A stretch of 64,000 bases of DNA from an uncultured Pseudomonadales bacterium (lineage in GTDB: Bacteria > Pseudomonadota > Gammaproteobacteria > Pseudomonadales > Azotimanducaceae). Positions 7,706 through 16,019 of this stretch are shown here, piece by piece (within the stretch, counting starts at the first letter, position 1; each line of letters begins with the position of its first letter). A model generated the notes under the pieces. It saw only the letters and a program-made list of their open reading frames with translations. It had not been told where the DNA came from and ran no database searches. A program made the translations under genes and the position numbers. Where the stretch lies: assembly GCA_958295875.1 (NCBI GenBank), contig OY282379.1:806001-870000 (forward strand), given 5' to 3'.

Positions 7706-9853
7706 ATGATGACCGCGGCACGCCTTCGCAACAGCTTCCTTGTCGCCTTAGGCGCCTGCGCCGGTGCGCTGTACGCCGTCCATCTCGCTGCCGCCATCTT
7801 CACCGAGCGGGCGTTGGCCGTCGATGGCGCCAGTTTCTTGCTGGAACTGCTGAGCCGCGAGTTCGCTTGGCCATTGTCTGACGACCCTAAGCACATTCGG
7901 CTCGTCGTCAACCTGATCAACCAGTTCCCCGCTGCGCTGGCCATCAAGGCCGGCGTCGAAGACCTCCGCATGCTCAAGCTCCTGTTCGGGGCGGGCCTTT
8001 TCCTCGCGCCGCTGGCGCTGTCCCTGATCTGCCTAGCCCTCTGCCACCGCGCACGGGATTACCGCCTCATGGTGTTCGTGGTGGCGAGCCTCATCACCGC
8101 CACGCTGCCCTCGGAGCAGTTCAAGATCAACCCCGCCTTCACGGCCGCCGCCCTGTGCTGGGTGCCGCTGGCCTACGCCACGCTGCGCCTGAAGGCCACG
8201 CGGCTGGACCAAGCCTTCGTGGTGGTGGCGCTCATCGCGCTGTTTCGATCTCACGAAGGGATGATCGTGTGGGGCCCGATCCTCACCGGGGCAGCCATTT
8301 GGCGCCTTGCCCAAAGCGAAACACGCCGCCCAACCAGGGACACCTGGCACATCCATGCCATCGCCGCGGGCGGGGTGGCGCTCACTTTGTTCGTCTTCCA
8401 TTGGCAACTCACGCACCCGGTTGCTGGCGCAACGCAGCGGTTTTTCACCCACGCGGCCGTCGCCCTGCCTTGGGAGATGTGGCGCAACACCGGCGCCAGC
8501 CGGATCAGCTTGGTCGTGAGCGCCGCGCTGATCGCCATGTTCGTCACCATGGCCGTGCGCCCGCTGCGCCAGCGCCTGCACCGCGGCTGGCGCAGCTCCG
8601 TGCATTGGGCGCTGTGGGCGGCGGCGCTCGCAAGCGCGGCACTGGCCTTGCACGTTGCGCTGCGCCTCGTCATCGAGCCTTGGCATGTGGGCGCCTACAT
8701 CGAGTACGAATACCGCACGCTGATCGTGTTCGGCTCCGCCGCATGGATGGGCCTCGCCGTGGCGACGCATCGGCTGGGGTTCACCTTGGCGCCCACCGAG
8801 CGCGCGTTGATTGGCTTTGTGTTGGCCACGGGCTTGGGCGCGGCCAGCTTGTGGCAGTTGGGGAACACCAAGCTCTGGCACGAAACCCAACGCGATTTGC
8901 GCGCGCTCATCGAGCGCTCCGAAGAGACGATCATTCCGGCGAGCGACGTGTGGCGGCGTTTTCAGGAATTGAAGGCGCCGTGGTTGCGCCAGCTACACGC
9001 ATCGGGCTGGCACTGGCCCACTTACTCCATCGCCATTCAAGACAAGCGCAGCATCGAACGGTTCATCATGACGTTGTTCGATGAGCGCTTCGCGGTGCGC
9101 AGCGATCCCGAAACCGGCGGCGCAGTGTTGCAAATGAAATGGACGACGCTCTTTCCGAGCGGCTACTTCGACTTCAGCGAATTCGTTGCCAGCTACGAGC
9201 ACAGCCCCGAAAAGCGGATCGTCGAGATGAGGCAGACCGTCTTGGCTGAATTGACGGCCATTCGCGCCATCGTCGGCGCCGGCACCGTCGTTGCGATGCA
9301 GGATTCAGATTGGTTTCGCGCGCACGCTTGGGCCGTGGAGAGGGTGATGGACGCGCCGACGCTTGCGCATGGGCGGGCAAACTGGGGTCCGGCCTCAGGG
9401 GACTTTGTTCTCAGCCCCAACGCGCACCCGAAATCGCTCACGCCGGAACACCAGATCGCCTTCCTCTATAGAGCGAGTGACCTCGCCCAATTGGAGCTGG
9501 ACGAGTTTCGCTCCATCGCCGCCGAGCCGCCGGCTGCACTAGGGCCATTCAATGTGCATTGGGTGAACGATGGCAGGCAACTCGCTTGGCTCCGCGCACC
9601 CTGCGACGCCGCGGACATCGCCGCAACTTTCCACCTGCACCTTCAGCCCGCCGACGTGGCGGACCTGCCCCAGCATCGCCAGCGGCACGGCTTCGACAAC
9701 TTGGACTTCACGTTCCAACGCGCCGGCGGCAGGATGGTTGGCGGGCGCTGCTGGGCCATCGTCAACATGCCAGACTACCCAATTGTGGGGGTAGTGACTG
9801 GCCAGCACGACGCAGAGGGAGCAAGGTGGAGCGTGCACTTCCCGGCGGAGTGA
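7706..9853 (+). CDS. Polytopic membrane protein with shared C-terminal domain
   Basis: About 715 residues. Residues 1-400 contain about 10 hydrophobic segments. The next 200 residues are soluble and probably periplasmic. Residues about 612-715 are the locus-specific C-terminal domain (FNVHW, LRAPC, FHLHLQP, DLPQHRQRHGFDNLDF, GRC, MPDYPI, VVTGQ). The general architecture (multi-span domain plus periplasmic tail) resembles GT-C enzymes, but no clear catalytic Asp/Glu motif is seen, so the substrate is unknown. It lies just downstream of the GT-C gene in the same direction, about 80 bases apart, and both sit between the arms of the long inverted repeat. Start is uncertain between ATG 7706 and ATG 7649; 7706 begins immediately before the first membrane segment. 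Confidence 0.7.
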   Translation: MMTAARLRNSFLVALGACAGALYAVHLAAAIFTERALAVDGASFLLELLSREFAWPLSDDPKHIRLVVNLINQFPAALAIKAGVEDLRMLKLLFGAGLFLAPLALSLICLALCHRARDYRLMVFVVASLITATLPSEQFKINPAFTAAALCWVPLAYATLRLKATRLDQAFVVVALIALFRSHEGMIVWGPILTGAAIWRLAQSETRRPTRDTWHIHAIAAGGVALTLFVFHWQLTHPVAGATQRFFTHAAVALPWEMWRNTGASRISLVVSAALIAMFVTMAVRPLRQRLHRGWRSSVHWALWAAALASAALALHVALRLVIEPWHVGAYIEYEYRTLIVFGSAAWMGLAVATHRLGFTLAPTERALIGFVLATGLGAASLWQLGNTKLWHETQRDLRALIERSEETIIPASDVWRRFQELKAPWLRQLHASGWHWPTYSIAIQDKRSIERFIMTLFDERFAVRSDPETGGAVLQMKWTTLFPSGYFDFSEFVASYEHSPEKRIVEMRQTVLAELTAIRAIVGAGTVVAMQDSDWFRAHAWAVERVMDAPTLAHGRANWGPASGDFVLSPNAHPKSLTPEHQIAFLYRASDLAQLELDEFRSIAAEPPAALGPFNVHWVNDGRQLAWLRAPCDAADIAATFHLHLQPADVADLPQHRQRHGFDNLDFTFQRAGGRMVGGRCWAIVNMPDYPIVGVVTGQHDAEGARWSVHFPAE

Positions 9854-10019
9854 GAGGGCCGGCCGCGTCCCTGTCGCTCCTTTGATGCCGGTTCACGCGG
9901 GGGCACGCCACCGTGATGTTCAGGAGGTCGCCCATGAACTCCCGTGCCCTCGGGCAGCTGCGCTTCGCCTCCGCCCAAGTGACGATGTGCTCAGACGGAG
10001 CGGAGAATCGGGCGCTTTT

Positions 10020-10183
10020 CAGCGCTGCCGATTCGTCCTCGTCCGACGCCGCCGACTTCGACGACGACTGCCGATGGCTGTTGACGCCCTATGCTCCGGA
10101 TGCAGTGGCCAGCCGCCAACAAGGCGCATCTGGCGGCGCGGCACGCCGAAGACTTGAACCTCGGCGGCTACGCGCCCGAATGA
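10020..10183 (+). pseudogene. Collapsed sulfotransferase remnant
   Basis: Three short islands of the sulfotransferase family encoded at 17484 and 18827 remain in order. CRFVLVR corresponds to YRFAFVR of the 3'-phosphate binding site. FDDDCRWLLTPY is a conserved mid-protein block. LAARHAEDLNLGGYAPE, followed by TGA, is the family C-terminus. The DNA between them is deleted and frames shift between islands. The stop at 10181-10183 faces the convergent membrane gene exactly as the intact sulfotransferase at 18284 faces its own scar. Confidence 0.8.
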
Positions 10184-11478
10184 CGGCGGGTCGGCAAGCC
10201 GGCAGCGTGGTTCAGCGCAGCTGCACCTGCCATAGCTCCTCCTTGAAGTTCCACACGCCGGTGCGGATCCGCTCGATCGGGTAGTCCGGCAGGGGCACGA
10301 CGGCACCACACGCCCTCCCTGCGAGCGCCCCGTGCCAATGAAAGCGGAAGTCCAAGTTGACAAACCCGCTGAACCACCGGCGCGTCCGCGGCAGGTCGGC
10401 CGGATCTTGGGGGAAGACATGCAGGAAGAACATCGCGCCAATGTCTGCTTGGCTGCACGGGCGCTTGAAGTAGGCCACCTCGCCGGGGCGGAGGTGGACG
10501 TCGAACGTCGAGCGCGCCGTCGGCGCGGCAGACTCCGCCAGCCGCCGCGCCTCCTCCAGCATGGCGGCGCCATGGGCTGCGCGGGCCTGGCGGGCGCTCA
10601 GGCCCTCGAAGGCGGCGAGCCCGGCGCCCAACGCCAGCACCCCGCATCCAGCCAGCGGCCAAGCGCGGCGCGGCGCCGGGAAGCGCCCAGCCAGCGCGGC
10701 GCGGCCCAGGCACAGCTGCGCCGCGTAGCCAAGCCAAAAGAGGGCAAAGTGCAGCTCCGCCAGCTCACGCCAGGGCGGCGAATCCAAATGCTGGCGCACA
10801 GTTCCGAGGGCCACGCGCAGCGTCAAGGTCGCCGCAGCGGCCAAGAGCAGGCGCCAGCGGCCCGCGAACGCGGCGTGCGCGAGAACCGTCAGAAGCAGCA
10901 AGTTCTCTGCGGCGGCCGCAAACTCGAGCCAATAGCCCAGCGCGTCGTTCACCCGCGGAAGCACCCAAATCACCGCCAAGCCGCCCAGCGCCAGCGGCAG
11001 CGAGGGCAGCGGAACGCCGAACAAGGCGTCCTTCCGGCTCAGGGCGCCGGCGACGGCCACGGCGCAGGACAACAGGATGACAACGCGGCCGGCTTCAGAG
11101 CGGCCGTAGAAAAGCGGCAAACTGTGGAGGTTGGCTTCTTCCTGAATGTTCTGCGACAGGAAGTCCGGCGTGGCAAAGCCAAGGAGGCGCTGCCCCCAAC
11201 TGATCTCCTCGCCGGCCAACACCGCCATGCCGACGGCCAGCGCGGCCAAGGCGAGCCTCGGGAAGCCCTGCCGCCCATAGGCCGCTGCCGACAACGCAAG
11301 CGCAGCCAACACATAGGCCGCGGCGGTGAGGTTCTCGATCACGCCGTCTTCCGCCGCGGCCAAGCGGTACTGCCACGGGGAGACAGCGGCCACCAGCGCG
11401 GCGGCCGCCAGCGTCAGGCAAATGGCGAGCCAAGCGATGAACGCAACGGCGCCCGCCCGCTGCAGCGGGTCGTCCTCG
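10174..11478 (-). repeat. Inverted repeat, right copy (1.3 kb)
   Basis: Opposite-orientation partner of 3572-4877, covering the membrane-protein gene copy B and the last codons of the convergent sulfotransferase remnant. The central part appears identical at the protein level, and the differences cluster near the two ends of the gene. Confidence 0.9.
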
Positions 11479-11511
11479 CCATGCTTCTCTGCCGGGGGGG
11501 GTATTAGTCAT
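10212..11511 (-). CDS. Polytopic membrane protein with shared C-terminal domain, copy B; start out of frame across a G8 tract
   Basis: Same family as copy A: GEEISWGQRLLG block, about 9 membrane segments and the C-terminal domain (FDVHL, YFKRPC, FFLHVFP, NLDF, LPDYPI). The best start is ATG 11511: it overlaps the TGA of the upstream SGNH gene (ATGA) and gives MTNTPP. As written, however, this ATG is one base out of frame because of the G8 run at 11494-11501 (C8 on the coding strand). With seven bases the reading frame is continuous and gives a 432-residue protein. The only other in-frame start, GTG 11393, would cut into the first membrane segment. Either a slippery on/off switch or a sequence error explains this. 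Confidence 0.75.
11494..11501 (-). repeat. Homopolymer G8/C8 at gene start
   Basis: Eight G on the plus strand, within codons 4-6 of the coupled ATG of copy B. Seven would keep the ATG in frame with the conserved protein. Confidence 0.9.
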
Positions 11512-13199
11512 GGCAAGGCGCCATGAGTGGCGTCGCCCATGGCCGCGGTGCCGACGGGGAACTCAGCCAACCAGACACGGCCATCGTCGGGCGTGAACTG
11601 CCCGGTCCTGACGCGGGCGATGGGATAGCCGGGCAGCGTGCGCGTCGCAATGCACCTAGCGGCGGGGGCTGGCGCGGCGAATGCATGGTAGTCGAAGTCC
11701 AGATTGTCGAAGCCGTGCCGCCGGCGGACGGCCGGCAGGCTCTCCGCGTCCTCCGGGAAGACGTGCAGGAAGAACCGCGCCCGCGCGTCCTCCGCGCCGC
11801 ACGGCGACTTGACGTAGCTTAACGCATTCCCGCGCAGATGGACGTCGAAGACGGAGCGGGCCGCCGGTTCGCCGGACGCGATGGACTCGTAGTCTCTCAG
11901 CCAAGCAGGACGCGGCGGCGGGGCCGGGCGCCTTCGCGCCGTGCAGACGCCTTGGTTCCGCTTCAGCCATTCGAGCAGGGCTTCCGCCGCCCACTGATGG
12001 CCGGCCGCGTTCCAGTGCTCGTCGTGCGGCCACTGCGCGTCCCGCCATCCGGCGCCTTGTTGGAGGATGTGGCCGTGCTGGTCGATGACGGGAATGCCTC
12101 GCGGCTCGGCGAGGGCGGCCAAGCGGTCGAATCCAATGTCGCCTCGGGAGCGCATGGCATGCGTGGACAGAACAACCAGCGCGGCACCGTCGCGGTGCGC
12201 GCGTTCCCTGAACTGGTCCAGCGCGAAGGCCGTGAAGTCCAGCGCGTCCTTGTGGACTGCCGGCAGATCCCGCGTGGGCAGGAAGAGGAGCGGTTCATAG
12301 ATGCTCTCCCGCGTCGTTGGCCGCCACCCATCGAGCAGCGCGGCATAGCGGGGGGAGCGCCGGCTCAGCAGCTCCGCTCCGGCGATCAATTCGGGACCGG
12401 GGAGGAGTCCGTGAACTGCGTCCGTCTTGGCATCCAGCCATCTGGCGAAGAAGGACACGCCGACCAGCCAGACCGCGGCGCTCGCGCGGGCGCGCCGCTC
12501 GATCAGCAGCGACGCTTCGGGATGGGGTGACCGCAACATGATGGCGCCATCCGCGGCCCGCGCCGCGGACATGTCCCTGAGCCGGTCCGGATCGATTCCC
12601 CTGTACAACCCTGCCAAGATCGGCGAATTGTCCTTGAAGTCGTTGGGGACGAAGACGAGCGCCACCAAGGCGGGGCGGAAATGCCGGGCGAACTCGTCGT
12701 AGTACGCCAGTTGGCTGACTTGGCCGGTGGCGTTGACGCCGAACGCCGAGGTCGTGACGTCCAGATGAGGCAGGTCCCGGGCGGCCAACTCCTCCAGCCG
12801 AACGTGAAGCTTGTCGGCGATGGGAACTTGGAGCGCCTGCACAAAGGAATCGCCGATCACGGTGACGTGGCAGCTTGCCGCGGCCCGCTCGACGCCGATG
12901 GGTTCGCGATCCATGAAGCCTAGGCTGTTGGCTCGCGACTCGACCCAGAAGTCAAGGTAGTTCGTAAAGCGCGTTTCCGCTTTGGGCGCATGCAGCCGCC
13001 CAGCAGTTGGAGACCAGATTTTGGGAACGACGCGCTCCATGAAAGGCGCCCGCAGCCGCCAATGCGCTTCGCCGACGGCTCCAATCAGAGCCAAGCCCGC
13101 AATGAGAATCAGCGCGTTCCAGCCGATCAGCCGCAGCGCACGGCGGACGCGCACTGGAGCAGGGCCGGCGCACTCTAGAACGGGAGATTGCGGCTTCAC
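11508..13199 (-). CDS. Membrane-anchored SGNH hydrolase with shared C-terminal domain
   Basis: A single N-terminal membrane anchor (LILIAGLALIGAVG) is followed by an SGNH/GDSL hydrolase fold: the nucleophile block VIGDSFVQAL (Ser around 115), the Asn-containing FVPNDFKDNS block, and the Asp-His block HDEHWNAAGH (around 390). Such enzymes in polysaccharide loci act as O-acetyl esterases or transferases on the glycan. Residues about 449-556 are the locus C-terminal domain (FDVHL, YVKSPC, FFLHVFP, RRRHGFDNLDF, ARC, LPGYPI, VRTGQF), preceded by the same SGEPAAR linker as in the GT-C protein. GTG 13199 was chosen as start because it precedes the anchor and has a purine stretch about 10 bases upstream. 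An ATGA overlap couples it to copy B. Confidence 0.82.
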   Translation of the reverse strand: MKPQSPVLECAGPAPVRVRRALRLIGWNALILIAGLALIGAVGEAHWRLRAPFMERVVPKIWSPTAGRLHAPKAETRFTNYLDFWVESRANSLGFMDREPIGVERAAASCHVTVIGDSFVQALQVPIADKLHVRLEELAARDLPHLDVTTSAFGVNATGQVSQLAYYDEFARHFRPALVALVFVPNDFKDNSPILAGLYRGIDPDRLRDMSAARAADGAIMLRSPHPEASLLIERRARASAAVWLVGVSFFARWLDAKTDAVHGLLPGPELIAGAELLSRRSPRYAALLDGWRPTTRESIYEPLLFLPTRDLPAVHKDALDFTAFALDQFRERAHRDGAALVVLSTHAMRSRGDIGFDRLAALAEPRGIPVIDQHGHILQQGAGWRDAQWPHDEHWNAAGHQWAAEALLEWLKRNQGVCTARRRPAPPPRPAWLRDYESIASGEPAARSVFDVHLRGNALSYVKSPCGAEDARARFFLHVFPEDAESLPAVRRRHGFDNLDFDYHAFAAPAPAARCIATRTLPGYPIARVRTGQFTPDDGRVWLAEFPVGTAAMGDATHGALP

Positions 13200-13281
13200 G
13201 CCCGCGTTCTCGCGGTGGCCCGGCGTTGTTCCTCCGTGTGGCGGTGAGCCGGCCGGACACCTTCGGCATTCCCGCGCGTCT

Positions 13282-13435
13282 TCAACCAAGGCCCGTGCCC
13301 ATGAAGCAGCGGCAGCCGTCCGCCGGGGTGACCACGGCGAAGTAGATCACCGCCATCACCAGCGGGTTGACCACGCGCAGCAGCAAGCCCCCCGGCCAGA
13401 CGCTCGTGGGTCTTCATTTCACTCGCTTTCGGCAT
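13282..13435 (-). pseudogene. SxtJ-like small membrane protein remnant, frameshifted
   Basis: From ATG 13435 the frame reads MPKASEMKTHERLAGG, then breaks in a run of six G. Skipping one base restores LLLRVVNPLVMAVIYF, a membrane helix typical of the SxtJ-like small proteins that precede SGNH hydrolases in many polysaccharide loci, ending at TGA 13282. The C-terminal half of the usual protein is missing. Position directly upstream of the SGNH gene supports the identification. Either a short pseudogene or a third homopolymer-disrupted frame. Confidence 0.55.
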
Positions 13436-13803
13436 CGTCGGGACATCAATGTTGGCAACCGCTGGTGCCACGCGGCGATGCTATCCGCATCAGGGCGTTC
13501 GCATCCAAGCCTATGGGTGCCCATGGCACCGCGATGTGCTCAATCGAGCCGGCGCCCGCGGCGAGGCCGACGCGATTGCCTCGCCTTTGTTGACTGCGCC
13601 GCAATCAAATATGTAGCTTGGGCGCTTTGGCAAAAGTGGCATGTGGGCATTGCGAATGTCAGCTCAAGCGCTGCGTGGCGAGCTTTGGGGCGGAGCTTCC
13701 GACCCACAATCCCAACCGCGGCCCCATCCAAGAATTGGCACCGGGTTGGCCGGCTGGCGCGCAGCGATGCACCCCGCCACCTCCCAAACCGAGCCGGAAC
13801 CGG
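13436..13803. other. Gene-free stretch
   Basis: No coding frame with convincing protein features on either strand. This is the divergent gap between the minus-strand SGNH/SxtJ block and the plus-strand GT-C gene, so promoters for both directions should lie here, but none is clear. Confidence 0.5.
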
Positions 13804-13817
13804 TATGACGCCCCCCT

Positions 13818-13824
13818 CCCCCCC
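13818..13824 (+). repeat. Homopolymer C7 at gene start
   Basis: C6-T-C7 run just after ATG 13804. With eight instead of seven C the ATG (MTPPSPPAP...) would be in frame with the GT-C protein downstream. Confidence 0.85.
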
Positions 13825-13908
13825 GCACCAGAGGCGTCTTTGACGCCAAAGGGCGTGTTTGAGCGAAGCGCCGGCCGCTTGCCTTGGCTGGGGCCGGCGC
13901 TGGGCCGC

Positions 13909-15525
13909 ATGACGCCCGCGCAGGCCTATCTGTTCGCCGCCATCGCACTACTGGCCACCGCGGCGGCGCTGCGCCTGTACGCGCTCGGCGACGAGATTGT
14001 TCGGCTCGACGAGGCCGTTGCCTCGCAACTGGCGGCAGGGGACTTGACGCTTGCGGAGGTGCTGGACAACACGCGGGAGCGCAACTCGAGCCCGATTCTG
14101 TATCCATTGCTGCTCCACGCGGTGCAGCGGTTCGACGATGGGCCCCTGGCCATCCGCATCGTCCCAGCCATCGCCAGCGTCTTGGCGGTGGCGGCGCTCC
14201 TGTTCTGGCTGCCCCGCGCCGGCGTGAGCCGCGTCGCGGCCTGGCTGGCGGCGGCGATGGTCACGTTCTCGATGCCCGCCATTCGCCACGCGCAGGACGC
14301 GCGGGAGTACTCCATCGACGCGCTCATGGCCGTGCTGCTCACCGTCGGTTTCCTGCAGGCCGCGCGCGGCAGGCACCCGGTGTTGCTGTGCATTGCGCTC
14401 TTGATCGCGCCATCCATTCAATATGGGTTGGCGCTGCTCTGCACCGCCGTCGTGCTGGCCCTGTCCCTCTGGCAACTGCGCCGCGCCTGGCACCCGCCTC
14501 TTGCAGAACCCAGCGCCGCGCCCCGGCCAGCGTTGCGGCGACGCGCCGTCGGCATCGTCGCGCCTTGGGCCTGCCTCGCCGCCGGCAGCGGAGCGAGCTG
14601 GATGGTCTCGCTGGGCAAGCAGCGGGGAGGCATCACTTCCGTCGGCGAGGGCCGCTACGGGCCGGGGCACCTACGCCATCTCTACGACGGCAGCCTCGGC
14701 GACGTCCCGGCCCTCGGCGAGTTCGCGGCCGTGAAGGCGTTGGAGTTCCTCGCGTACCACCTGTCGGTGCCCGTTGCCGCGTTGGGCCTCGCCGCGCTCG
14801 CCGCCGCGATTTGCCTGCGCATCGGCGGACGGGGGCGTTTGGGGCCGATACCGCTGCTCTTTGGCATCGCCCTTGGCGTTGCCATCGGTGCTGCGGTGCT
14901 GCGCCTCTATCCCCTCGGGGGCGTCCGCCAGACCATGTATCTGGCGCCCGTCGCCGGCATCGCCCTTGGCCACGCCATGCATGCGGCCATGGCCGGCATG
15001 GCGTCGCTGCCGCGCCGCGCCGCGAGCGCTCTCACTGCCGGCGCCATCGTCATCGTCGGAGTCAGCGCGATAGCGGGCCACCAGTGGCGGGCGCGGGGCG
15101 ACGCCAGCGCCATGTTGGCTGCGATGGAGCGCCATGTGGGCGATGCTGTCGCGTATGTGCCGTTTCGCTCGGCGAGCGTCGCGCAGTACCACTTGAAGGA
15201 TCACCCCGCGCGTTTTCAATACGGCGACTACTGCCCGTGGATGCCAAAGGAGGCCTGCACGCAGGCGCTCGTGGCAGATTTGTCGCGCCTGCAACGCACC
15301 GGCATGGAACGGCTGTGGCTGGTGACGTTCCAAAACGACTGGCTCAGCGACGTGTACAAGTGGGCCGAGGCCGGCACCGCCCTCAAGGTGGCGCAAAGCG
15401 GCCGGTTCCGACTGCACTACCTGCCGGACTTGTCAGCAGTGCTCGGCAACGAGGTGCCCTTCCATCGTGTTGACGACCACCGTATCGCACCTGCTGCACA
15501 TTCGCCGGACGCGGTGGACTCATAG
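13909..15525 (+). CDS. GT-C (PMT/ArnT-like) membrane glycosyltransferase
   Basis: Polytopic protein of about 538 residues from ATG 13909, with about 11 membrane segments. The first periplasmic loop carries GDEIVRLDEA, the acidic motif that provides the catalytic carboxylate in GT-C transferases such as ArnT. A later loop holds RHAQDAREYSID, also typical (HAQDARQY-like). The C-terminal 130 residues are soluble. It probably transfers a sugar from a polyprenyl phosphate carrier to a glycan. The frame stays open far upstream; TTG 13840 and GTG 13855 are alternatives. ATG 13804 would give a natural N-terminus if the C7 tract at 13818 had eight bases. Unlike its neighbours it lacks the shared C-terminal domain. 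Confidence 0.8.
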   Translation: MTPAQAYLFAAIALLATAAALRLYALGDEIVRLDEAVASQLAAGDLTLAEVLDNTRERNSSPILYPLLLHAVQRFDDGPLAIRIVPAIASVLAVAALLFWLPRAGVSRVAAWLAAAMVTFSMPAIRHAQDAREYSIDALMAVLLTVGFLQAARGRHPVLLCIALLIAPSIQYGLALLCTAVVLALSLWQLRRAWHPPLAEPSAAPRPALRRRAVGIVAPWACLAAGSGASWMVSLGKQRGGITSVGEGRYGPGHLRHLYDGSLGDVPALGEFAAVKALEFLAYHLSVPVAALGLAALAAAICLRIGGRGRLGPIPLLFGIALGVAIGAAVLRLYPLGGVRQTMYLAPVAGIALGHAMHAAMAGMASLPRRAASALTAGAIVIVGVSAIAGHQWRARGDASAMLAAMERHVGDAVAYVPFRSASVAQYHLKDHPARFQYGDYCPWMPKEACTQALVADLSRLQRTGMERLWLVTFQNDWLSDVYKWAEAGTALKVAQSGRFRLHYLPDLSAVLGNEVPFHRVDDHRIAPAAHSPDAVDS

Positions 15526-15540
15526 TCCGTCAGCGGTCAG

Positions 15541-15625
15541 ATGACTTTCCGCTGGCCTTGGCCGGTTGGCCCCCGGCCAGACGCCCGCGGGTCTTCATTC
15601 GTCTCATTCGCTCTCGGCACGGCAA
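15541..15625 (-). pseudogene. 5' scrap of an SxtJ-like gene
   Basis: Minus-strand DNA matches the first about 50 bases of the remnant at 13435: GAGCGAATGA-type start region, then GAAGACCC and GCGTCTGGCCGGGGG. The rest of the gene is missing. It is a second copy of the same 5' end, suggesting that segments of this locus have been duplicated and lost repeatedly. Confidence 0.5.
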
Positions 15626-15749
15626 GGCATCTGACGGGAGGCAGGGTGGCAATGGCTGTCCCTTGGAAACCCGTTTCTTCCCGGCAGTCGGCGAGTTCAT
15701 GCCGTCGATGCGCACCTTGTTCAGGTACTATCCCTTGGCCGGAAGGCGT

Positions 15750-16019
15750 AACGCTCATGCTCGACATTGGGATCGACGTCCCCGCCCTGCTGACGCCGGC
15801 GAACAGGCGGTTTTCCTCTACCGCCAGAGCGGTTATCCGACGCAGATGGACGACATGATCGGGGCATCCGAACTTCTGCTCCGTCGCGATGGCTGTTGCG
15901 ATGTGCATCGCAGCGGGAACAGGCTGTTCTACTTGGGGCGCCGAGCGCAGCACGACAGCGCCGCCCACATGCGCTCCCTCACGGACCTCTGGGAAGCCGA
16001 GGTCCGCTTCAATGAGTAG
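15750..16019 (+). pseudogene. Decayed ORF, possibly a collapsed shared C-terminal domain
   Basis: A frame ending at TAG 16017-16019 contains CDVHRSGNRLFYL and ends LWEAEVRFNE. These fit the beginning (FDVHL-x-GN-x-L-x-Y) and end (LWEAEF) of the locus C-terminal domain with the middle deleted. Upstream of it nothing is recognisable. The stop overlaps the start of the next gene. Similarity is short, so this is tentative. Confidence 0.35.

Noticed and set aside
13884..15473. Alternative 529-codon frame inside the GT-C gene
   Set aside because: Composition is Arg/Gly/Pro rich; the other frame encodes membrane helices and the GT-C acidic motif.
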